Shown: in pieces, positions 22,259 through 35,347 of the stretch | Position numbering within the stretch: the stretch's first letter is position 1 | How the letters are laid out: each line of letters starts with the position of its first letter | Assembly (NCBI GenBank): GCA_013368445.1 | Contig: JAACJO010000022.1 | Location: 62,001-126,000, forward strand | Length of the DNA: 64,000 nt | Origin: Leucocoprinus leucothites | Taxonomy: Eukaryota; Basidiomycota; Agaricomycetes; Agaricales; Agaricaceae | Direction: 5' to 3' | Position numbers and translations under genes: made by a program | The notes under the pieces: generated by a model | Database searches by the model: none | Told to the model about the DNA's origin: nothing | What the model saw: the letters and a program-made list of their open reading frames with translations, nothing else

Positions 22259-25200
22259 ATGGATGGCAGCATCCAAGGATCCTCAAGACCTGCCCACTTT
22301 CTCCGTCCAAACAACGACAATCACCTCCGCTATTCAGACCACTCACCAACCACTACTACGACTCCCACCACACATAATTCCTGGGATTCAAAGCACGAGC
22401 ACCAGTCATCCATGAACCAGCACGGAGATCCCTCGTCGTCCCATGATGACCCTATGCCTTCTACCTCTGACTTTGTCAAGAAGCTATACAAGTGCGTCTA
22501 CTCGATACTCTTGCCTAGATACAGGCATTCATGGCTCTGTTGCTTCGTAGGATGCTCGAGGACCCGGCGTTTCAGAGTGTCGTGTCGTGGGGACCCCAAG
22601 GAGACTGCTTCGTTGTCAAAGTGCGTTTGCTACTGGTTCTTGATCGTCGGTTCAATTTACTAATCTGATTTCGCACTGTGACAGGACATGAACGAGTTCA
22701 CGAAATCCATTCTTCCGCGAATGTTCAAGCACTCCAACTTTGCTTCTTTCGTTCGTCAGCTGAACAAGTACGACTTTCATAAAGTCAAGAACACGGATGA
22801 CAATCAGTTTGGAGAGCACGTATGTCGCTACCTGTACCGTTGTTATCTCTACTTACTTTACACATAGAGCTGGACGTTTCGCCATCCTGATTTTCACGCG
22901 GACAGGCGAGATGCTCTCGAAAACATCAAGCGCAAAGTCCCCGCTCAGCGTAAAGCACAACAAGCCGCAGCCGCAGCTGCTGCTGTTGCACAGACACACG
23001 TTCAGCTAGGCCTTCCCTCCCTTGGCGGGTCTGGCGGCCCCGGTCCTTCATCACTCCTCGGAGGAGCGAGTACAAATCAGACTTCCTCAGCACACATACA
23101 AGCCCAGAATCAACTTCAGATTGAACAGCTGCTACTTGAAGTGAAGAGGCTAAGGGAAGAGGGTGATGATTTGAGAGGAAGGGTAGGGGTCCTCGAGAGA
23201 AATTATCAGAGTGTCCTTGTGGAGATGGTTGGCTTTCAGCGAGGGATGGCACAGCAGGATGGGTTAATGCAGAGCTTGATTTCGTATTTCCTGGGAAATG
23301 AGAACGGTAAGTGTTTTTGAGCCTGTTCTTTGCATGTTGTGCTCTGGTTCGACACGCCTCCTCTCCGTGGTACAATGGCCGGAACCGTTGTCTGAGCTAG
23401 ACTGGTGTATCCTTTCGTCGCGCTGGTGGTTTGCTTTTTGTTGTTTTCCTCATGTCTTTTGCTTTGCGTCGCTTTTCGCTATAACAATGTCCTATTCTCG
23501 CGTTTGGCACCATGCCTCCCAGCTCCACCCACTTTCACCCTATTTTTCTTACCTATTTCCTCTCATCCCATTTCCTTCGGAGGTCAACCTTAAAAAGCCA
23601 TTCCTTCTCTCTTTTTTTCTTCCTTCCCACCCTTTCTTCTTTTCCCATCTTCGAACAAATGGTTGTATATCACAGAGACCGAGGATTTAGAACCATCCTT
23701 GCGTAGATCCCAAGAATCGAGAAGTTCTAATGTTATTCATATATCCATATATCCTGATGCGTATACTTGGAGACGTTGATTTTTTTTCCTTCTTTCTTTT
23801 GTCTCCTTGTATGCGCATCATTTTTGGTTATTGGGACGAGAGGGCCTAGGCTGTTCTCGACCGAGCGCGAGCCTGTCAAGGAGGATGTTGATTATGCCCC
23901 TCGCTTACGCATTTTATTCCCTCGTGTCCATTTTAGTTTCTATGTTCTTGTTCTTCTAATTACGGTTCCCGATCTCGCATGAGTGCGATGGGATCGGAAG
24001 ATCTCGAGCACTACTTGCGCTCTCATGCCGATGTTGCAGTTTTACTGACGTCCCAATTTTGTTTTTATTCTCTCGGACTTTCCCCTCCGTCTGGGACGGA
24101 TCATACTCTACCGTTCATGCAACTGTTCGGTTTCTATCTCTACGACACAACACTCGTACGTGTTCCTTCACAGGCAAACTTAAATCACTTGGCCCTTCAA
24201 ATCTTCTAAACCCACAATCAACACCATCAGCGTCAATTCTTCCTCCATCGTCCTTATTCCCTCCCACCGATCTGTCAAATTCCCAACCATCGCAACATTC
24301 GCCACGGCGTCCGTCGGGCTCAGGTTCTCCTCAGCAAAGTGTTCATTCCCAACCGACAACAAGTGGATATGCGGGTGGAGGTGGAGGACGAGGAGGGTAT
24401 GACGCGGCTGGGTCCATGATACCTCCGCCATCTATGTCGATCCCGTCCATGAATGTGGGGAAGGCGTCATTGATGCAGATGAGTGAGATTAGTAGACGCC
24501 TAGGCAGCACGAGTGGACCAGGGAGTTGGAATGCAGAGGAAAATTCTTCACAAGGGCAGAGTGCGAGGAGTAGCAATAATGGTGGTGCGAGTGGAATTGG
24601 TGGGTTGTTCTCGATGGGGAGTTTAGTTGGGATGTCGAAGAATGAGGCGATTATGAGAATTGAAGAGATGTATAGGGCGAGGATGAACAGTGCTTCGTCT
24701 GCCCTTGCTGGAAACTCTAATGTACAGACACAATGGGCGTCTCCGTCAAGTCCGATAACGTCCAGATCACAACAGGTTGGTGCCACTCCCAATACCGCCA
24801 CTTCCTCTCGTGGTTATAGCTTACCCGAAGCATCGTCCTACCCCTCATCCTCCCAATCACAACCACAGCAACCACCAACTCAGCGACCACCAAGTGCATC
24901 ATTCTGGAGTTTTACACAAAGCTTAGCAGATGAGGAATCTTCCAGTGCGCTGGGGCATGAAGGATTACAAGTATGCACTATCGGACAATTCATTCCTCGG
25001 AATTCGGCCGACCAAGTGTCGTCGTCATCGCCTTCTGGTACGGGTGCGACAAATTGGAATTTTGATCCTACTCCTCTTACTTCTGGTTCGTCGACATCTG
25101 GGGCGTATGCTTCAGCTTTCCCTACGGGAACGAGTGGGTTGAGACTTGGAGATGGGGTTGTCGGTGAGAAGAGAATGGGAGAAGGGAGGATGGGTGGTCA

Positions 25201-26706
25201 AGCTGGAGGAGGAGGCGAAGAGGAGGAAAGAGATGAGGAAGAGGAAGAAGGGGAAGATGAAAGTGAGGAAGAAGAGAGGGTAATGCCTTCACCTGTTAAC
25301 GCCGTTTTTGCAGGTCAGACGACTCTTCCCTCGACTGCCGCTTCATCATCTTCAAGTGCTACGGTACGATCTAACAGCGGAACAGGGACCAGGACGACAA
25401 GACGGTCTTTGCGGAGTAAATCCGCTCCTCGCTCTACATCCACGTCTCCCAGATCCACTAGACGCGGAGACGCTAGTGGTGGCGCCGGTGGTAGTGCGAG
25501 TGGTGGTGTTGCTAGCGGCAATAATGGCGGAAAGAAGAAGCTTCGAGTCAGAAGATCAACGTTCGTCCCCGGGTGGGCTGTTCCGCCACGAGTGTTATTG
25601 GTGGATGATGATATCGTGAGTCGGAAGCTTGGGAGCAAGTTTTTACAGGTGTTTGGGTGCACGATTGATGTGGCTGTGGATGGCATGAGTGCGGTGAATA
25701 AGATGAATTTGGAAAAGTATGATTTAGTGTTGATGGTGCGTGTTTGACCTCTTCCTTTATTCTGTGTAGATGCTGATTTTGGGATTTTTGTGCGAGGATT
25801 TTAGGATATTGTGATGCCCAAGTTGGATGGGGTGGCTGCTACGTCGATGATACGACAGTTTGATCATCTGACGCCAATTATTTCGATGACGAGTAATTCG
25901 AAGCCGAATGAGATTATGACTTATTATTCGTCTGGTGAGTGTTCCCCTTCAATTAAATTCTTGGCAGGCTCATGACGGTGATATGGGATTGTAGGGATGA
26001 ATGACATCTTGCCAAAGCCGTTTACGCAGGCTGGGCTGTTTGAGATGCTTGAGGTATGTGAACGTGATTATGCAGAGGGATTATCCGACGGAGTGTTGAC
26101 CTGTGCGAATAGAAACATCTCATACACCTCAAGGCGATACAGAAAATGAATCAAGTCCCACGTTCAATTGGCGTCCCTCCCTTATCCGATGCATCATTCG
26201 AACAAGCTGTAACTACTGGTGCAGCTTCGCTCTCATCGTCCTTGTCCTCATCTCGTCTCCAGCCTGGCCTGCTACCACCACCACCCCCTACAGGGTCACC
26301 ATCCATATCGACATCCGACGTCAACTCTGCTCAGCTTAACAACACCAGATCGCCAATGACCATGACCAGCGGTGGTGGGGGTGGCAGTGGTGGACCATAT
26401 ACTTCTGCCTACACTGGATCTTCATCGTCTGGTATCGGCAACAGCTCTGGCTCTGGTGGTCAAGGGCAAGAAAGAGACGACGACGAACGGATCAATCCAC
26501 TTTCGGGGATGGGATTAACGGACGAGCAGTATAATATGATATTGCAGAATATTGTCAATGGGGAGAGTTTTATGAATGGGATAGACGGCTCTGCTGGTGC
26601 TGGTGGTTCTGGTGCTGGGGAGAAGAGGAGGTATGATGAAAGTGGATTGACCGATTCGGAGGACGCTAGGCGGGAGAAGAGGAGTCGGTTTGAAGTGATT
26701 GAATGA
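22259..26706 (+). CDS. SKN7-type response-regulator transcription factor
   Basis: A multi-exon gene for roughly 1,080 residues. An HSF-type DNA-binding domain (about residues 70-175) reads [20 protein letters not shown], then [20 protein letters not shown], and ends [17 protein letters not shown] coiled coil follows ([15 protein letters not shown]). Then comes a long Ser/Gly/Gln-rich and acidic linker. The C-terminal receiver domain has VLLVDDD, the phospho-acceptor Asp in [13 protein letters not shown] and the Lys in ILPKPF. SKN7 is the nuclear output of the Sln1-Ypd1 phosphorelay and controls oxidative-stress and cell-wall genes. The intron at 23,307-24,173 is 867 nt, far longer than the other introns here. 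Another intron (25,736-25,804) ends immediately before the phospho-acceptor codon. The first of two possible ATGs was used; a start further in ([10 protein letters not shown]) is also possible. Confidence 0.92.
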
Positions 26707-27550
26707 CCCAGTGAGGGCGGGTCCGCGGATGGCAGTCGTCGAACTTATCGTTTGTGTTTTGGAAATCCCTATGCTTGTCCCATTTGACTCTTTTTCTTGG
26801 AAATTTTGGGACACGTTTTCTTTCTCTGTCTCTTTCTTCGATCGGATCGCGCTATATGCTCCCTCATCCTTTCTTCCAGCGTTGCTATCACACGTTGTGA
26901 TCTCGTTCCTGCGAATACGTCGGGATTTATCTCCTCAATTCCGCTTCGTTATTCCGTCCTTACACCTCCATGCCTTTCCTCTCCCCGTCTTTTACCTTGG
27001 GTTTTAAAAGTCGACTATGCTATGATGAACCTTCGCTTTGCTTGATGATACATTATCTTGGACCCGTACATGTTTTTTTTCCCATTTGTAGTTGTAACCC
27101 CCTCCCCATTTGCCTCCCTCCCCACAGAAACACGAATACATCGCCTTTTATGACTCGCATTCAGTAGAGCTGCGATTTGGCCGGGACAACCGCCTCGAGT
27201 GATTAATTGGTAAGCAATAGGGCTCGAATAATATACCGGGGCTCCATGGTTCGAACTCTCGCAACCTGTGACCAAGTTTGTTGTTTGGCGCCTCGGAAGT
27301 TACTTACACCGTTTTCTTCCCACCACAGAAGTCGCACGCCGAGTTATTTTCTGTCAGCGGGAACCTTGGGAAGCCAAGAGTCTCCGCTTACACGAGGGCC
27401 ATCAATCCCTGGTGAGGTTATTAATACCCCAACATGAAACGGTTAGTACGTGTACATGTTTGGTGCACATGAGCTTCACAGCTTTGTTGCTTTTCACCTT
27501 GAACCGTTGTCCTTCTCGTCGCCATCGATCGTGTGGTTTCTTCTATCACG
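26707..27550. other. Intergenic region between SKN7 and the STAND receptor
   Basis: The first part is T/C-rich and probably the SKN7 3' untranslated region. Around 27,195-27,257 the sequence has faint tRNA-like A-box and B-box matches but does not fold as a tRNA. No protein gene is seen. Confidence 0.4.
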
Positions 27551-30500
27551 ATGACTAAAAGCTCTATAGCCATAGTATCTGAGGCCACGGATTTGAAAGC
27601 CAATGTTGTCGATCAGTCCTCTTCAGGTCGAGCTATCCAGATTTCGGGTATGTCTTCCGAGAACTTCCTTAGTTGCTTCGGACCGCACCACCAGCTAAAC
27701 GCCACCACTAATGTCAATATAGGCTTTACAGTTGTTCTTGACACGACTATTAAACGCCCGTTGTATATCAAGTTCAGCGTTGACCAAACGACCTTTCCCG
27801 ATTTGCCGTGTAATGAGGTTTCTACCACCCATACTGCTGGAGAACGTTGGAGTTGGTCGTTGAATCCCTACTTGTGAGCTTTGAGGCTATTTATTCTGCT
27901 TTCCATGAGCCCACGACGCTGATCACTCACACAGAAACCTCCAGGAAGGATCCACTCTTACCATTCAGCTTCGAAAAAAGCGTCGAGTCAGAAAGGACGT
28001 TACGATTGCTCGCGTTATCATCCATTACAGCGATGTACGAGCGTACCTAAATTCGGTGGCGCAGGATCATTACCTAGGTGAGTATGAGTTTGCAGCTCTA
28101 CCAGTTCGCCCTATTTAACCATGGTTTCGTTGTAGCGTACGAAGTGCATACCAGCCCCCGAATCATGCTTGATATCGCTGCGGTACGAGATACACGCTCT
28201 CGTTGGTTGTACTTACTGAGCTGACTCTTGATGACGACTTCAGGGGCCTTATGCATTACATACGGGGTTGAATGCTGCTGTGGAGAAATCGCAAGAGTAC
28301 AAGAGCGTTTTGGATCACCTAGGGCGTGCAAAAGGGTTTTTGGGGACCTTGATCTCGTTTGCAGTGGGAGTTAGCGAGGCATGTGCCTTCATTTTTCAGA
28401 CAATATGATGAAATGTTAACTTTGTACAGTTGGATCCGATTGCGAAGGCGACGTTAGCTTGTGTCAACACCGTCTACGAGGTACATTTTCCCTGTTTGTT
28501 CACTGAGAAGCTGACACTGACATTTTACGATCCAGATTCTAGTTGCTCAGGATGAATGTGACAAGCTGATATTAGGAATGGCTGAGAGTATGGCTAGAAC
28601 ATTATGGTACATTGAGGACGTTCGGCAATTCGCACGCCTTACGCAGTTGAAAAAGACGATTGAGGACGTATTTCCTTTAATGGAAGAAACACAGAATTTC
28701 ATTCTGATGTTAACAAACAGGACCGGAATGGGTAAATTCAAGGCCTTGATTCATATATGTGTCTTCGCTGATTCATCCAATCCAGCAAATCTGCTAAAAG
28801 CTCATTCCATCCAGGAGAAGGTTGAAGACCTGAACAGGCGCTACAACATATTTCAGCAGCAGTTCGATCGAGGTGTTGCGGTTGAGACTGCGGTGAAAAT
28901 GGACCTTTTGGTTGAATTGAACAGTAAGACATGCTTCTCTTCTGCTCGATTCTGTAGCTTATGAATCTTAGACGCTTCCAAGGACGACGGATTATTAAAG
29001 CAACTTCGACCACGGGGTATTGAACTCACACCACTCGCATCGGAATGTATGGAAGGCACGCGAGAAAGGATCCTCTCTGATGTTGATAATTGGTTCGCTG
29101 ATTTTGACAAGAGTAATGTACTTTGGATCAGAGGATTTCCGGGTGTTGGAAAATCTACATTGGCGTCTAGCATCGTATCGCGTTTACGCGCCCAGCGCCG
29201 ACTCGGATCTTACTTCGTTTTCGATCGAGCCAAAGTCACCGCTGCTACCCCGAACGTACTTTGGCGCTGCGTAGCCTATGATATTGCGAGTCGGTATCCG
29301 TCCGCCCGACGATGCATTGTTGAACGGTTGAAGGATGAAGAGGTGGAGGTCAATTCATCAAACATCAAAACTCTTTTCAGATACCTTATTGAGGAACCCC
29401 TACTGGAGTCGGAAGATGACATCCCCCGCGGTCGTCTTCCTATCGTTGTCATTGATGGATTGGATGAATGTGGTGGCCACCAAGGTCGGCAATCGGAGGA
29501 CCGCGAAGATCTTTTGGATACACTCAAGAGATGGCCTCGACTATCAAGACTCTTTAAACTCGTTGTCACTAGTCGATACGAAGACGACATTTACCACACC
29601 CTTTCCAAAATCAGCATTACCCTGGACATCTCTTCGGGAACGACAGTCGGCTCTCAAGCGTCCGAGGACATTCACACATTCCTCGTCCATCGCTTTCGCA
29701 AGATTGCACAGAGCTATGCGAATTCATTGCCCAAGGACTGGCCTGGTTTAGATGTCATTGCCGAGTTGACTCGACGTGCCGCCGGTCTCTTTATTTGGGC
29801 GAAGACTGTCACTGAGTTTATCAGCTCTGGCGAACCACAAAGTCAGCTCAATGAAATCATGAACCATTCATTAGAAATGGGTAACATGGCTGTTCTATAC
29901 TCCCGTATTCTCGAAACGTCGTTCCGCATGCCGAGCATCCAGGTCTTGGATGCCTTCAATTCTATCGTCGGCACCATGGTTCTGGCTAAACGCCCACTTC
30001 GGCGAGCAGAGTACATTGAGCTTTTGAAAATCCAGCCCTCCATGCTCGACTTCATTCGCAAAGGCTTACGTTCTGTCATGGATCCTGGAAATACCCTCCG
30101 TTTTACCCATCAGTCATTTGTAGACTTCCTTCTGACTTCCGATAAATGCCCTTCCGATTTCGTCATTGACATCGCCAAGCAACAACGCGCACTTGCCAAT
30201 GCATGCTTACAGACAATGTCGGCAAAGCTCAGCTTTAACATCTGTGACCTAGAGACATCCACCCTCAAGGACACGGACGTGGGGGACCTCGAAACCAAGA
30301 TCAAAAATGGAATTCCAACACATCTTTCCTATAGTTCTCGCTACTGGGCAGATCATTTAGAGCCTCTTCCATTTGATCCGGATTTGATGTTCATGGTGAA
30401 GCAGGTCATGTATGACCAGCTCCTATATTGGATTGAGGCTATGAGCTTGATGAACGAGTTGAGTGTGATCACCCCAATACTGAAGGCGGTGTTGATCTGG

Positions 30501-32866
30501 TCCAAGGTTAGTTGCATGTTTGGGTAATTATCCGATTATTGACGTCCTCGTAGGCCGAGGATGATGAAACCTTTGAAGCGTTCATTGTTGACGCCCTTCG
30601 GTTTATTGCGGCTTTCGGTTATGCAATCTCCCAGAGTACTCCACACCTCTATATCTCCGCGCTCCCTTTTGCTCCTCGACAATCCAAGGTCGCCCAGCGA
30701 TTTCTGCCGAGTTTCCCTAGAACAATTCAAGTGACAACAGGAAAGCCGACCAACTGGCCATCGATTCTTTTCATCTCGGAGGAACATTATGACGCCGTTA
30801 ATTCGGTTGCATTATCCCCCGATCAAAATTACTTTGTTTCCGGTTCGAATGACAAGGCTATCTGTATCTGTGATGCTGAGACCGGTAATCTCGTCTCAGG
30901 TCCATTCGAAGGGCATGAAAGCTCCGTTTCAAGCGTCGCGTTCAGTCCTAGCGGAGAGCAAATCGTGTCTGGTTCAGACGACCTTACTGTAAGGGTCTGG
31001 GATGCGGAGAGCGGCGATGAACTACTCCGTATAAGCGGCCACACAAACGTTGTCACCTGTGTCTTATATTCAAGGGACGGTCAGAAGATTGCCTCAGCAT
31101 CTTATGACGGCACGATCCGGCTGTGGAGCGCTGATTCAGGCAAACCAATACGCGAGCCCTTCGTAGGACACGAGAGCGGCATTACCTCCATCGTGTTCTC
31201 GACTGATGATCACTATATTATATCTGGCTCTGCAGACAGAGGTATCATGGTCTGGGATGTCAACGAGGGGAAATGTGTTATGGGCCCATTGATCGGTCAC
31301 ACTAGCCGCGTCAATGCAGTAGCAATCTCCCCTGATGCAAAGTTCGTTGCTAGTGGATCGGAGGATAAGTCAATCATTATCTGGAAGTTAGCTACTGGAG
31401 AGATAGTTGGGAGGCCACTAGAGGGTCATACGGATGCCGTGACCTCTCTCCAGTACTCCTATGATGGCTCCTTTCTCGTATCAGCGTCTCATGATGAGAC
31501 TATCCTCGTCTGGGATTTATCTACTGGCGATGTGGTCCTCGGACCTCTTAGAGGTCACACGAATGGTATTACTACAGTATCCCTTTCACTCGATGGGAAG
31601 CGAGTCGTGTCGGGGTCGCGGGACGAGACGGTGAGGGTATGGGATTTGGATACGAAGGACAGTTCCTCCACAGCTTCAATCGCTGGCGATACTCACACAG
31701 ACGGGGTCACTTGTATTGCGTTCTCCCCATGTGGAAACCTTTTGGTATCTGGTTCAGACGATCATACCGTTCGTGTCTGGGATACGAATACCGGGCAAGC
31801 TTTTCTCGAGCCCATGAAAGGGCATACAAGCTGGATAAATGCCGTGGCGTTCTCCTCCGATGGGAAGCTCATCGCATCGGGCTCAGATGACGGGACGATC
31901 TGTATCTGGAGTGTAGACAATGGAGAGATTGCCTACCAGCCACTAGAAGGGCACAAGAGTGGTATCACATCACTAGCCTTCTTACCGAACAGTAACCGCG
32001 TTGTTTCCGGTTCTTACGACAATTCTTTGCGCATCTGGGAAATCACCGGTTCAAAGGATTTATTAGGTCCTTTGATGCATCACTCTAGCTGGATAACTTC
32101 TATTGCTGTTTCTCCTGACGGGACCAAGGCCGTATCGTCGTCGCATGATAAAACCATCAAGTTATGGAGCACCGAGACCGGTACATTGCTTTCAACGAAA
32201 TTCAAGGAGCATCCCGGTGTTGTCAGCTGTGTAGCCTACTCGCCTCTCGGAAATTTCATTGCATCTGCATCGATGGAAGGAGCGGACGAAACGACGGATA
32301 CAGTAAAAGGTGTCATCCGGATCTGGGATGCCCAAACTGGCAGCCTTGTTGTGGGACCCTTTGGCGAACATTCGCAGCTTATTTATAGCCTTGCGTTCTC
32401 GCCAGACGAGCACTTAATTGCATCAAGCTCAGGGGATAAGACCATCAGATTATGGGACGTTGGGACGCAGCACTTGGAATTCGGCCCTTGGTACGGGCAT
32501 GGCGGTGGAGTTGTTGGCATTGCATTTTCACGAGATGGGAGAAGGCTGGTATCGTGCTCAGACGACGAGACAATCAGGGTCTGGAATACTTCCGACATCA
32601 CCTCCTTTGATGGAAGTGGACCCCACCAATCAACACGCACGCTCCGTCCAACTAAATTTGGAAGTTTCACCGACAGATGCACCGCTCAGAATGGCTGGGT
32701 TATTGGCGAGGGTGTGGATCTTCTGTTTTGGATACCACCTTGGAATCGTAACGGGTTATGGTGGCCGCGAAATATTGCTGTCATTGCAGAGATGCCAGTG
32801 AAGCTGGATATGAGTAGATTTGAGCATGGGGTGGATTGGCAACGATGTAGGAATTCGTTCATGTAA
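27551..32866 (+). CDS. STAND/NLR-like receptor: C2-like region, NACHT NTPase, 14 WD40 repeats
   Basis: Short introns in the first 1.5 kb and one near 30,520 join into a protein of about 1,600 residues. The N terminus (FTVVLDTTIKRPLYIKFSVD, then GSTLTIQLRKKRR) looks like a C2-type beta sandwich. A helical linker follows (GFLGTLISFAVGVSELDPIA...). The NACHT NTPase has Walker A in GFPGVGKSTLAS and Walker B in IVVIDGLDEC. A winged-helix-like segment follows, then 14 WD repeats (about 30,780-32,610) with GH...WD spacing, enough for two seven-bladed propellers. Fungal NACHT-WD40 proteins are STAND NTPases; a few control heterokaryon incompatibility and programmed cell death, and most are of unknown function. 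The WD repeats are well diverged, unlike the near-identical repeats of some fungal NLRs. One intron appears to be GC-AG (28,379-28,429). Confidence 0.9.
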
Positions 32867-35347
32867 CATTGATAGGAAATACACTATATACCGGCCCTAA
32901 AATTGTTACAAGGACATGATGTGAACTTTCTTCAGGACGAAGTTACCTGAAAGTAAACCATTAAATTTTTATTGGTGTGTTATCGCCCGTCAATAGCTTA
33001 CTAGCACAGTTATCGAGGCCGCAAAAACAAGAGAAAGGGATTACTCCGGTCGTTGAGCTGCCTGCACTGAAACCCTCCGCCGGCTCCTCGACCGCTTCCC
33101 AGGATAGATCGGACTCCGGCTACTAGTTTGATTTCCGATGTTGTTTGAAGTCTAACCCCGATTGAAAATGAACCTAAACACTATGTTTGGTTGCATTGGA
33201 TTCGCTGAATACCTTAACTCAACTTTTCGGCCCACAGATTTGGATGAAACAAATTGTTGACCCGCTAGCAAGAATCCTAAACAGACCAAGCCGCCACAAA
33301 ATGCGGGCTCCCGTCAAGAGCGGACCAATCACTTCTTCGTCTCGACTAAGGTACATGAAATGTGGGAATGGGTCTTGCCTTGACAGTGACGTCCAGCGTT
33401 AGTACTGGTAGCCACATGATGAGCTTACAACCATCATTCTGTTCTGGAACTGAAGTTGAACTATGCTCCAGCATATGTCATGCTTGGCGAGAGTTCCTTG
33501 CTACTAATCCATATAGGGGCCTCTCAAGTCACAGCGCCCACACGCAAAGCTCACAATGGGTCAAGACTTAGATCTCATGTGCTCCTACTGGCCCGTTCTA
33601 CAGGAACAGGTGCCCATACATATGATTTTTTCTGACAGCCCAGGGCCTCCGGAGCCTCCGCGTGCTCCTCCAGTCTGCGCATGTCTGTTTACCTCACAGA
33701 TCGGTATGTCCCTTGCCAGCGAGGGAGGAACCAATTCGGCACGTCACTGAATTTGCAAATTTCGAACCGACCATCGGGAACAAATGGCGAGGGAAGCCGG
33801 CGGCAAAAGCGGTAATTAACTTTCAGGGGCCTGTTAGGCACGTAAGCTATTTCACCATTTACGATCAAAAGCTTCTTCATGATAAGTCGATTGTGAGCTA
33901 TGACAAACGAGGACTGGTTGTCGCCAAGTCCTTTCTGATAACGGATAATAGTCCGACTTTCAAGGAGGTCCACCTCAATTGAGGTGGTTCGAAAGCATTC
34001 TTCGCTGAAGTAGTAAGAACGAAGGCTGATTCAGGTCTGATGCATAATGCATAATGCGTCAGGTACAGTGTATCATCTTACTACCATGTAGCAGTGATTA
34101 TCCTCCAGCAACATCCTGGCTTCACAAGACCACTTCCGTACCTAGCACCGTAGACTCTCATGATCATTTCCGCTCCATGTAGTTCATCACGCACATGCCC
34201 ATACGTGTCGGCTGATTGCATGCCCTCGGATGGCTCATATCTAGAATGTGCCAACTTACGAAAGATACTTGCCAAACCACGTTGCCACGGAGGCCACGGG
34301 CCGATACTAGTCTCGGGTCGCGCCGTCCGGGCAAACTCTAAATCTGATAATTGCCTGGCTCGCAGCGTAAGAGCTGGACCGTGCCAAGCGCCCTTCCGGT
34401 CCTGTTCTACACACTTCTCTCCAGATCTCTTCAAACAAATCGCGGACTTATTGAGGGAAGACATCATTGTTGGAACTATGATAGGCTGCACCGCTGATAA
34501 TCAAAAACTAATGCTTAGAGTAACCCGTGGCGAAAGATGTCCTTTGGTGACGTGAAAGGGATCGCGGAGTCAATTAAATTTCTTGGATTAATTTTGCTGA
34601 AGGTAATGCTATCATGTGCTATCCTGGCGGCAGACCCCGTGCATAGAAAATCGTTCTTGGAGATTCAACTGGGATCATATTAGGAAGGAATTTATATCGC
34701 GCAGGCAATGAGGGTCTCTGGAACGCCGCTGCTTACGGATTACTTGAAAGCACTCGTCGTGCCTCTTCCTTCTACATAAGCCCCCAACAAGGCACTGGTA
34801 ACCCTATGAGTGGATTGAACCGCCGCATTTATTCCCCAATATCGTCCCTCAGGCTCGTGACTGTCGTTTGCCACAAATTAACATGAAAAGAAAAAAGTAG
34901 CTGATCTCAGATACATTCATAACGCTTCATCTCTAGTTGGGTGTAGGTACTAGATATAATGTCTATTTGATAACTTCCTAAGCTTTCAATGAATGACCAA
35001 AAGAGATTCTGGTCAGCTGAGCGGTAAACCCTTTTGAATAGTAATGGCATATTCTCATGTGAACGTATTCCAGCACCAAGGCTTCTCGAAGGCACTCGAT
35101 TGACAGTTGCCTTTTTCCAAAAGTCCATATCGCCCCTAGACGCGTGCCTCTTTTTCCTACGGGACCATCCAGACCACGGAATGGGCTCATCTTATCCATT
35201 CTCTTTGGGTTTGATTGATTCTTCCCTGCGTCCTTACCGCAGCGGCAGATACTTACAAAAGCCAGTTCTCAAGGCCATGTTTGGCATTCCTTTCTCCTTC
35301 TCCGTAATTCTCATTCGCATTGAAGATCTTGTGGCACTCGACTATTC
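32867..35347. other. Intergenic region without a recognised gene
   Basis: Some open stretches occur on both strands (for example minus 34,081-34,491, 136 codons, largely open on the other strand too), but none has a family motif or clean splice sites. I see no repeat. Confidence 0.35.

Noticed and set aside
24180..24801. Minus-strand frames inside SKN7 linker
   Set aside because: They mirror the low-complexity Ser/Gly/Gln-rich exon and encode repetitive Pro/Leu sequence only.
27195..27257. tRNA-like sequence with faint A-box (TGATTAATTGG) and B-box (GGTTCGAACTC)
   Set aside because: The arms do not pair: the acceptor and T stems cannot be formed on either strand, so it is at most a decayed tRNA-like or SINE-like relic.
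34081..34555. Overlapping long frames on both strands (about 130 codons each)
   Set aside because: Both strands are open over the same bases, with no motif, splice sites or start context on either; likely GC-rich chance frames.
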